Positions 56,884 through 64,000 of a DNA stretch of 64,000 nt are shown here, piece by piece. Position 1 is the first letter of the stretch. Every line of letters starts with the position of its first letter. The notes under the pieces were generated by a model. The model worked only from the letters and a program-made list of their open reading frames with translations, was not told the DNA's origin and ran no database searches. The DNA is from Gnetum montanum. Lineage: Eukaryota > Streptophyta > Gnetopsida > Gnetales > Gnetaceae. The position numbers were made by a program, and so were the translations under genes. The DNA lies in NCBI GenBank assembly GCA_015680685.1, contig MNCI01002098.1, positions 163,422 to 227,421 on the forward strand, read 5' to 3'.

Positions 56884-57380
56884 ATGAACGTGCTAGGTTA
56901 TAGTCTTAGCGGACTATCATGGGTTGGTTTTATGTCGTAACCCATTGGACATTGCCCGTTTAGCATCGTGGCAGACGTTACGTTGCCAGTTTCTAGTCTT
57001 AGCGGACCATGTAGAGGCAAGCTAGTTTATAGTCTTAGCGGACTCTGGTGAATGCAACAGGGTAGTTTCGCTATCATATTGGATAGGTGCTAGTTTATTG
57101 TCATTGCGGACACTATGTGGTATCAGTTTATTTTCATGATTCCAGGATGAGCTGCGGTATCAGTTTTAAGTCATAATCCAAGACTGTTCTGTGGTATCAG
57201 TTTAAAGTCGTGACTCCAGGACTCTTCTGTGGTATCAGTTTAAAGTCATAATCCAGGACTGTTCTGTGGTATTAGTTTAAAGTCGTGACTCTAGGATTCT
57301 TCTGTGGTATCAGTTTAAAGTCGTGACTCCAGGACTCTTCTGTGGTATCAGTTTAAAGTCATGACTCCAGGACTCTTCAC
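56884..57380. repeat. Tandem array downstream of pol in D
   Basis: The right half (57118-57378) consists of about seven 38-bp units with tggtatcagtttaaagtc and gtgactccaggactctt. The left half has older units with ctagtttatagtcttagcgg. The array ends 17 bases from the pol stop codon. Confidence 0.92.
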
Positions 57381-57396
57381 GTACCTGAGCTTGTAC

Positions 57397-58560
57397 TCAA
57401 ATGTAGAACGGTTTCAAGAACACATGATTGGTTGGATTGGCAAGCTCGTTTCCTTCCATGTCAGCTAGTTTGAATGCTCCATTGTCAAATGCCTTAGTGA
57501 CCAAGTAAGGCCCTTCCCAATTGGTTGAGAATTTGTTCAGATGTTCCTGAATAGCCTTAAGCACTAGGTCTCCTTCTTTGATAGGGCGCTTGTTGATGTC
57601 ATGCCGATGTCACTGCCATTGTTGTTTTTGGTACCACTCAATCTGATCGAGCACACACATGTGTTTCTCTTCCACCGTGTCAAGATCAACGATGCGTAGA
57701 TCATTGTTTTGCCCATCGTCGAGGAGTCTGGAAAGTGTGATCCTTAAAGATGGTACCTATAATTCCAAAGGTAAAACAACTTCTGAACCGTAAACCAGAC
57801 TATATGGTGTTTTACCTGTTGACGTTCGGTGCATAGTACGGTATGCCCACAATGCGTATATCAATTGCTCGTGCCATTTTCTTTTGCTCTGGGTAAGCAT
57901 TTTTTTAAGTAGTGTAATAATCATCTTGTTTTTTGCTTCCGCTTGTCCATTTCTCTGAGGATAGTAAGGGGATGAAAACGAGTATTTGATCCCTAAATTT
58001 TCACAAAAGGTTTTGGTCTCGGTACTGCTAAATTCTAGCCTGTTGTCAGTGATGATTGTCATGGGAATGCCAAAGCGGGTTACAATGCTTTCGAGAATGA
58101 AATTGCATACATGTTTGGATGTATTTTTTTGAAGGGGAGCAGCTTCTACCCACTTCGTGAAGTATTCTGTTGTGGTTATAGTGAAACTATGGCCTGCGGA
58201 AGACGAGGGGGTTATCTGGCCAATGAGGTCCAACCCCCACTTTTGAAAGGGCCATGTGATTTGCGCTGTATGAAACTCATTTGGTGGGACATGTATCAGA
58301 TTGCTATGTTTTTGACAAGTACTACATATTTTAACTTTGGAGAGACAGTCGTATTCCATGTGTGGCCAATAGTAGCCTAAGCATCTGATCTTTGTTGCCA
58401 TGGCTTTTGATGCTATGTTTCCTCTACATAGTCCATTGTGTACTTGTTCGACAATGGTTTGGGCATCGATACTATTGACGCATGTTAGCAATATGCCTTC
58501 ATAGGATCGACGACACAGTGTGTCCCCTACCAGGGTATACTACTTAGAACATTTCCGCAC
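57397..58560 (-). pseudogene. Element D integrase
   Basis: The zinc finger has the VEQVHNGLCRGN block and CSTCQKHSN. The core reads WGLDLIG (first Asp, near 58230), IITDNRLEF (second Asp) and NGQAEAKNK (Glu, near 57940), then WAYRTMHRTSTGKTPYSLVY. After a TAG following VVLPLEL the frame goes on to GDLVLKAIQEHLNKF and NWEGPYLVTKAFDNGAFKLAD, a GPY/F-type C-terminus. It ends at the stop at 57397-57399. The catalytic Asp, Asp and Glu are all present. Stops: TAG near 58535, near 57763 and near 57610. Confidence 0.88.
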
Positions 58561-59700
58561 TACGTCTTTCTGTGCATTTGTTAGATGTCATGGTGTTTCG
58601 CTGCGTAGAAGGTATTCTTTTATGTCATCGTACCATTCTAGCGTGTGTGTTGAACTAACAGATGCAATCGGCAACGTGTCAAGGATGTCGGTGATTGGTT
58701 CAGCACAACTGGTTATGGAGCTTGGCAACGTGTGGAACATGTTTGGCGATATGTTTAATGCTAACGTGGCTAAAGTATCTACGATGGTGTTATCATTTCT
58801 AGAGACGTGTTGCACATCGATGTTTTCGAATCGCCTCATTAGGTGTTTTGCCAAGTCGCAGTATGGTTGTAAGTGTTGGGCTTTGCATATATAGACGTCT
58901 GTGACTTGGTTTATGAATAGTTTCGAGTCTCCTCTGACTACAAGCCATGTGATGTTTAAAGCCAAAGCTGCTACGAGACCTCTAAGGAGACCTTCATACT
59001 CTGCTATGTTGTTGGTACAGTGAAAGTTGAAACGATAGGCCAAGGGTCGGATCTCCCCAGAGGGATAGGTGATGACAGCGGCTGCACTTCCTCCTTGAGA
59101 GGTGGATGCTCCATCAAAGTTTAAAATAGCATCGTAGTCATTGGGCACTATGTCTAGGGCGCTTACATTCTCATCTGGGAACTCTGGCTCTATAGTCGCT
59201 TGGTCGTGTGTTGGTGATGTTGCCATTTGACTTGCTATAGCTTGACCCTTAACTGATGATTGCGCTACATAGTACAGGTCAAACTTGGCTTTCATGGCTT
59301 TCCATCGGGCTATTCGACTTATTTTGTAAATATTCCCTGTTATGGCTCTTAGTACATTGTCCTTGCAAATTATGTAAACCTGGTTATGGAAGAGGTAATG
59401 TCGCCATTTTCTTAAAGAAAAGACCAAAGCTAAACATGACTTCTCCACGTCATTGTACTTTTTCTCGTGGGAAACTAATGCATGGCTCAAGTAATATATA
59501 GGGACCTCGATTCCATCATTGTGTTTCTGGCAAAGCATAGACGCGATTGACGAATTTGAAGTAGCGAGGTAGATGTAAAATGGTTTATCGTTTTGAGGTG
59601 GATAGACCGTGGGTAACCAAGCAAGTGCCGTTTTAATGTCATCGAATGCTTCTTGGCACTACAGAGTCCATTCAAAATGGACATTTTTGCGTAACAAGTG
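58561..59700 (-). pseudogene. Element D RNase H and archaeal-type RNase H
   Basis: The 316-codon open piece 58588-59538 holds the end of the first RNase H (PIYYLSHALVSHEKKYNDVE, ALVFSLRKWRHYLF, ICKDNVLRAI) and the linker VKGQAIASQMA. The second RNase H follows with DGASTSQGGSAAAVI, NNIAEYEGLLRGLV, VRGDSKLFINQV and NDNTIVDTLATLAL. The Asp, Glu, Asp, Asp pattern of the second RNase H is complete. A WYDDIKEYLL linker leads to integrase. The upstream part (59540-59700) has one TAG. This domain pair is the main evidence for the Tat lineage. Confidence 0.9.
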
Positions 59701-60900
59701 GTTCATAGGTTTTAGTTTATCTATTAGTTTTTCTATGAAGCGCCTGATAAACTACAATCTACCTTGTAGACCNATTTTAGTTTATCTGTTATTTTTTCTA
59801 TGAAGCGCCTGATAAACTACAATCTACCTTGTAGACCTCGAAGTTCGGTAAGATTACCTGGTGGTTTCAGGTTTGTTATGGCCTTAACCTTATCAGGGTC
59901 CACTCATATCCCTGCTTCTGATGCTATAAATCCAAGCATTTTGCCTATTTTAACGCCGAAGACACACTTTTTTGGGTTAAGTCTCAGTTCATGCTTTAAA
60001 CAACGCTTTAAGACTAGATCAAGGTCTTGTACATGTTGTTCCGATGTTTTTGACTTAACCACAATGTCGTCCACGTAATCATTGAGTGATCGTAGCATGT
60101 AATCGCTAAAGATGAATGTCATCGCTCTCTGATATATGGCCCCAGCGTTCTTGAGACCAAAGGGCATCATTGTATAAAAAAAGGTTCCCCATGGTGTCAT
60201 AAAGGTTGTCCGAAGCTGGTGCTCTGGGTTGATTCGTATTTGATTGTACCCCGAGAAGCTGTCCATAAAAGATAATAATGTGTGCCCAGTAGTTGAGTCA
60301 ACAAGTTGATTGATGCTGGGTAGGGGAAAATCATCCTTTATGGTTGCAACATTTAAATCCCGGAAGTCAATGCACAAACGAATGCTTTCGTTCTTTTTCG
60401 GAACAATTACCATGTTGGACACCCACTCGGCGTAATTGACAGCCCGAATGAAACCAACTTGATAAAGCTTGGTGATCTCATTGCGAACTGCTAATGCCAC
60501 CTTGGGCTTAACCTTTCGTGCTTTTTGTTTTACCGGTCTCAACTTTGGGTCAAGGATAATATTGTGTTGGACAATTCGGGGATCTAGCCCGGGCATATCC
60601 GTATAGGACCAAGCGAATACTTTCATATTTTCCCTAAGCACGTTCTCAATGTTTTTGGCTAATTACGGTTGTAATAAGGTGCTTAACTTTAAAATTTCAG
60701 TTTCTCCATCGGGCATGACGATGGGAGTTTCAGACAATGNTTGTAGTCGTCTATTATTTGCTGTGTTGAGGTGATGACTGTGTCTTCCGTTGATGAACTT
60801 AGGTGGATGAGGCTCGTGCTGATGTCCCTTGTAATTTTTCCATATGGTCCATTAATAATTAATGGTTTGGTTAAGCGTTGTTGATCCATTAGGCTTGCTC
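59701..60900 (-). pseudogene. Element D reverse transcriptase and pol N-terminus
   Basis: The 245-codon open piece 59904-60641 reads FAWSYTDMPGLDPRIVQHN, FRDLNVATIKDDFPLPSINQ and LLSFMDSFSGYNQIRI (block A), then FGLKNAGAIYQRAM and NDYVDDIVVKSK (catalytic box at 60067-60078), LRLNPKKCVFGV and KMLGF. The catalytic residues are intact. Upstream, EILKLSTLLQP, a TAA and LAKNIENVLRENM connect to an N-terminal piece starting near 60900, after a 3' splice-site-like tgtttattggcag. An undetermined base at 60740 shifts the frame. A suspect duplication at 59710-59837 interrupts the C-terminal end. Confidence 0.9.
59710..59837. repeat. 65-bp duplication joined by an undetermined base
   Basis: The stretch ttttagtttatct...cttgtagacc occurs twice, the copies separated by N (59773) and differing at two or three sites. 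An ambiguous base exactly at the joint points to an assembly error inside the reverse-transcriptase region. Confidence 0.8.
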
Positions 60901-61004
60901 CTGCCAATAAACAGAGAGCAGAATGAGCTAATGGGTAACGTTCTATTTTTCTTTGGTCATTTTAAATGTGTACGTGCATGGTGGATTATCGTCACACCGG
61001 GACG
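60901..61004 (-). promoter_or_regulatory. Conserved 3' splice site before pol in D
   Basis: The minus strand reads ctctctgtttattggcag just before the pol frame. Equivalent pyrimidine-rich AG sites occur at 35124 (B), 46691 (C) and 689 (A, plus strand). An intron before the reverse transcriptase is known for Ogre/Tat elements. Confidence 0.5.
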
Positions 61005-61140
61005 CAGTGGCAGTTTAAGGCCATAGCGGGCCGTAATGGCAATTTAAGGCCATACTGGGCCGTAGGTGGGTTAAAAACGACAATTTAGGGCCCTGCCAAG
61101 CCGTAATGGCAGTTTAAGGCCATACCAAGCTGTAATGGGT
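61005..61140. repeat. Short array beside the pol 5' end in D
   Basis: Four units share ggcagtttaaggccat and gggccgtaatgg. The gtttaaggccat core links it to the array at 54040. Confidence 0.85.
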
Positions 61141-62431
61141 TTACACTAGAATATTCAGCATAAACGTATGAAATGGGATCCATGGGGGAACCAGGATATA
61201 ATAATTTCTATTTTTTAATATTTTTTAATATTTTTTTCTGGGCAAAGTTTAGCAAAAAATAAGTAGAAGGGCACAAAATGGAAAAAAGGAGCAATGACGG
61301 CGGTAGAGACGGTGGAGCACTATAATAAGGGGGGGTTTCATTTGTTTCTTACTTTGAATCGTGAGCGTAAGTGACAGAGCATAAACTGTTAAAGCGTAAG
61401 CGTAAACTATCATGCCTTGGCGTAAGCGTAAACTTGCTAGTGAGCATAGATGCCGAAGAGTAACCCTTAGCATAGGCGCCCGACACTAAACCCTAGCGTA
61501 GACGCGGAGTGTAGAATTTCAGGCACCAGCGTAGACAATTCTTTTGTTCAGTGTAAACTTGTGCAATCAGCGTAAAGGAGGCCGAGATTGGCAAAGGAAA
61601 AGAAGTGGAAGGCCAGGGGAGAAAGGGTCTCGACCTGACCTTTACGGAGGAGACTGAAGCCATGCTGTAGTGCCTGCCCCGACCAAGGATCCCGTCATGG
61701 CCTGTGACATCCCACAAGTAGGCTCTGATCCCTGCCTTTGTTATTATTTCTTTGCTTCTCTTTTTCAGCGTAGACAGTCTCAGCGTATACACCGAGCGTA
61801 GAGGGTTTTCGGTGTATACACCGAGCATAACTTCATAGCGTAAAGTTGGGTTAGCGTAGACTGTCAGGGCGTAATCAGTTTTATCAGCGTAAGCATTTTT
61901 CTTGTACTATTATGTCAGTGTAAGCCACGGCGTCATGAGTTCTCTATGCACAAAGTTTTGTAAGCGTGATTTGTTTGTTCTATCGGCGTAAATTCTGTTT
62001 ACCGTGACGGCATATACGTTGAGGGTTTGTTCAGTGTATACGCTATGCATGCGCAGTTGTCTTTACTATGTAGACTTATTTTTCATGTTTCTGGCATAAA
62101 CTTGTTTGTTCAGTGTGGGCATAGACTGTTTACGCTGAAAGTCAACTTGGGTGTATACACTGAGGGTTTCTTTGGCGTATACGCCGAGCGTAAGAGGTTC
62201 GGGCGAAAGTGTAAACCAGTTCATTGTTGGCATATACGCTGAGTTAAGCAGCGTATTACGCTAAGCGTACATAGTTTCGCCGGCGTATACGCTGATTTAT
62301 GCAACGTATACGCTGAGTGTAAATAGTTAGTAAATTTTTAGATTCTAAGTGTCGATTCATGATGTAAACTCTCGCTTTTCGGGCTGTTTTGAAGCATGGC
62401 TAATTTATCGTGGTGTCTTGATTGCTTGCAG
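61141..62431 (+). other. Central region of D: GCGTA motif array, exon 1 and intron 1
   Basis: From 61360 to 62335 the sequence is dominated by gcgtaagcgtaaac, agcgtagac and gcgtatac motifs on both strands. GCGTATACGC stands at 62175-62184 and 62283-62292. A possible exon 1 (61560-61690) reads EIGKGKEVEGQGRKGLDLTF then TEETEAML and aligns weakly with exon 1 of B and C. The region does not align as a second LTR, although it shares its motifs. Confidence 0.6.
61560..61690 (+). pseudogene. Antisense gene of D, exon 1 (tentative)
   Basis: Plus-strand reading KGKEVEGQGRKGLDLTFTEE then a TAG after TEAML. It resembles exon 1 of B and C in the pattern basic-Leu-x-Leu-x-x-x-Thr, but the match is short. 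No start codon or clear donor. Confidence 0.3.
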
Positions 62432-62881
62432 GGATAGTAAGCACTTCCTCCTCGTTGTTGAGCTTGTTGGGGTGTTAACATGGGTTGGCCCCGTTGAGGC
62501 TGAGGAGCCTCCCCCGGATCTAACTGTGGATAACAATGGGGTTTGGTTTAGGGAGGGCGCATGTTAATTTCTGGCCTTCATGTTAGACAATTTCGAGGTG
62601 GCCATCTAGTCGAACTTTAGCGAAGTGATTGCATGGAGCGTGCTTGAGGCAATGCTGCTAGAAGCTGCAAAGGGTGTCATGGTCTTCATAGAAGACATTG
62701 ACGAGGGGCCACTTGTTAATGAGGATGGTTCTACCCGTGGGCCCAGGTCAACACGCCCATTAACGCGCGTGTGGGCACTATTGCCGCGAGGGTTAGACTA
62801 CCTCAATAGTACTCTGTTCATAGTTTCCCGTGCGCACACATTGTTCTAGAATCCTCCTGGCATAGTGTACCGAGTGGACAG
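62432..62881 (+). pseudogene. Antisense gene of D, exon 2
   Basis: The acceptor is gattgcttgcag and the donor GTAGGAC. A single frame runs the whole 450 bases with three stops (one TAA, two TAG): DSKHFLLVVELVGVLTWVGP, then EEPPPDLTVDNNGVWFREGA, FLAFMLDNFEVAI, SNFSEVIAWSVLEAMLLEAA, KGVMVFIEDIDEGPLV, LTRVWALLPRGLDYLN and HTLF, TAG, NPPGIVYRVD. Family unknown. Conservation with B and C of frame, length and splice sites argues for a real protein. Confidence 0.7.
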
Positions 62882-62957
62882 GTAGGACTATTTAAGTTTA
62901 TTGTTTCCTTTCGCAGTTTGGTATTTGTTTCTTGTTTTGACATTTATTTGTTTATAG

Positions 62958-63220
62958 ACCGAAGGCCAACCTGGACGGGACATACACTGAGGATGAAGGA
63001 CTAGCTCTTGCTTGCACAGCCCTAGAGGCATTCATGATAGGCCCCACCCTTCGTGGAACCGTACTGGGTCAAACGAAGGAAGCAATCGTTCATTTTCATA
63101 AGTAGTTCTCCAGAGCATTCGCGATGTGCAAAGCTCGTGGGTGGCTTCACAAAGACTGGTCAAACAACGGGCCAGTCTTCCCTCATGACTCTGGCAGCAC
63201 ATCTAAATCCACCACTAATG
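62958..63220 (+). pseudogene. Antisense gene of D, exon 3
   Basis: The preceding intron is 76 bases, from GTAGGAC to tttgtttatag. Reading PKANLDGTYTEDEGLALACT, ALEAFMIGPTLRGTVLGQTK, EAIVHFHK, TAG, FSRAFAMCKARGWLHKDW and SNNGPVFPHDSGSTSKSTT. The donor is GTAAATG. One stop in 87 codons. Confidence 0.72.
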
Positions 63221-63309
63221 GTAAATGATAACATTTCCTAGATATGTTAGTGGGTTTTTCCAACTGTTTGGAGTTACCCTGATATGACCATTTTAAATTG
63301 CTTTTACAG

Positions 63310-64000
63310 TTGATGTACCTCCTGGTGGGGATCCGGTGACAACTGGATGAACCAAGACTACCTTGTTGACAAAGTTCGGGGGGGTGACTAAGGCTCAAAA
63401 GTGGTTGCATAGACACGCTCCACCATCCATCGTTCATTACCTGGATAATGTCGGGCTCATGGAGCTCTTTATGACCCCGAGTCTTGACGTATCCATAGGG
63501 GAAATGATTGGGATTGTGGATTCTTTTAATGAGTCTGTCTCATACTAGAGCACCCGGATTAAGGGTGTCAAGGTAGTTTTTCATCTGTCACTCAAGTTCT
63601 TTTCAAACTTATTTGATGTATCAGCAGATGGCTTAAATGTAGTATTAGATAGAGCTCATAAAGAGCTCCAGATGGTTTGTGAGTTGGAAGATTGGCTAGG
63701 CGTGGCCAAGGGTGCCAAGGGATTCCCGATGCAGGGGAAAGCAAAAGTTGTGGAAGTGAACGAATTATATCCCCTGTTTAGGGCATGGGTATTCCCTAAA
63801 ACCCTTTCCCAGGTGAAGAGTCTTAGGGTTGAGGATGTTCGTGTCATGTGAACTGTCTTGGAAATGGGCATGCGATATAAATGGGCCTAATTTTTGTTGT
63901 TGGGCATGCACAAGGAGATAGTGCAGTTGCGTTCAAATGTCGAGGCACAATCCCACTTCACCTTTGTGTTCTTCACCGGTTACCTTCGTCATTCTGCCGA
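63310..64000 (+). pseudogene. Antisense gene of D, exon 4 (core domain, runs off window)
   Basis: The preceding 89-base intron ends tgcttttacag. Reading TKFGGVTKAQKWLHRHAPPS, IVHYLDNVGLMELFMTPSLD, IGEMIGIVDSFNESVSY, TAG, STRIKGVKVVFHLSLKFFSN, LFDVSADGLNVV, then EVNELYPLFRAWVFPKTLSQ, VKSLRVEDVRVM, EMGMRYKWA, HKEIVQLRSNVEAQSHFTFV and FFTGYLRHSA. Stops are few. The hydrophobic block order loosely resembles the putative plant transposon domain of gypsy extra ORFs (by eye, not tested). This is the best-preserved version of the core. Confidence 0.75.

Larger units (their letters stand above)
54717..64000 (-). mobile_element. Element D: youngest Tat-type Ty3/gypsy copy, 5' end outside window
   Basis: Order from left to right: 3' LTR, hairpin, untranslated region, array, integrase, RNase H pair, reverse transcriptase, splice-site-like junction, short array, GCGTA-rich central region, antisense gene exons 1-4. 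CG dinucleotides are frequent and pol has only a few stops. D therefore inserted later than B and C. It serves as the reference for reading the others. No gag is seen before the window ends. Confidence 0.85.

Noticed and set aside
56884-57380. CRISPR-like array
   Set aside because: The units are contiguous tandem repeats without unique spacers, in a plant retroelement.
58111-58380. Plus-strand open frame over the integrase of D
   Set aside because: Complement of the conserved integrase frame; no conservation of its own in A, B or C. The same applies to forward open stretches at 32275-32529, 43777-44037, 58520-58894, 59256-59501 and 59800-60078.
61141-62335. 5' LTR of element D
   Set aside because: It shares motifs with U3 but does not align with the 3' LTR: no matching U5 end, no TATA in the right context, no TGAAACACC start or hairpin.
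1-64000. Integrated pararetrovirus or other viral copy
   Set aside because: All polymerase regions have LTR-retrotransposon or LINE domain order; no movement-protein or coat-protein-like regions were seen.

Overview
This window is intergenic DNA from a large, repeat-filled plant genome. No intact host gene was recognised. Nearly all recognisable coding sequence is decayed retrotransposon: Ty3/gypsy, Ty1/copia, LINE and one SINE-like copy. The depth of nesting, the age of the copies and the AT-rich filler fit a gymnosperm-like genome, but the species assignment is inference only.

Layout. 1-3870: plus-strand pol remnant (element A) of a Tat-type Ty3/gypsy family with a second, archaeal-type RNase H. 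3871-5600: unassigned sequence with short tandem repeats. 5600-14110: a minus-strand LINE reverse-transcriptase remnant split by a complete 7.05-kb LTR element at 6893-13944. That element has two LTRs, a perfect CCATT target duplication, a tRNA-Asp-type primer site and gag-protease but no polymerase. 14110-16220: AT-rich spacer with a SINE-like copy and a 196-bp duplication. 16224 to about 21830: minus-strand Ty1/copia element. 23379-28510: minus-strand chromovirus-type Ty3/gypsy (element E) with a 2.6-kb LTR, broken inside its reverse transcriptase by the next insertion. 28511-64000: three more copies of the element-A family, B (28511-39492), C (39493-54716) and D (54717 to beyond the window). 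Each is entered from its 3' LTR and each interrupts the previous one. D is the best preserved.

The unusual system is in B, C and D. Each carries, upstream of pol and on the opposite strand, a multi-exon gene with GT-AG introns at matching places and conserved protein sequence. Reading leftwards on the minus strand, pol is followed by a tandem array, a hairpin that covers the polypurine tract, and the 3' LTR. Reading rightwards on the plus strand, the antisense gene starts in a central region rich in short, often palindromic motifs. The same motif version fills the U3 of that element's own LTR: GCGTATACGC in D, decayed actatgctc/gagcatag forms in B and C. An inverted-orientation LTR of the same family (51133-52820, here called F) uses a GCTACGCTA/TAGCGTAGC version. 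A working model, which is inference, is a giant Tat/Ogre-like retroelement that carries a spliced antisense gene whose product may recognise the element's own motif arrays.

Most in-frame stops in the conserved frames are TAG, with some TGA, as expected from C-to-T decay of CHG and CG methylated sites. No gag or protease was found for the A-D family inside the window; it may lie beyond the right edge.
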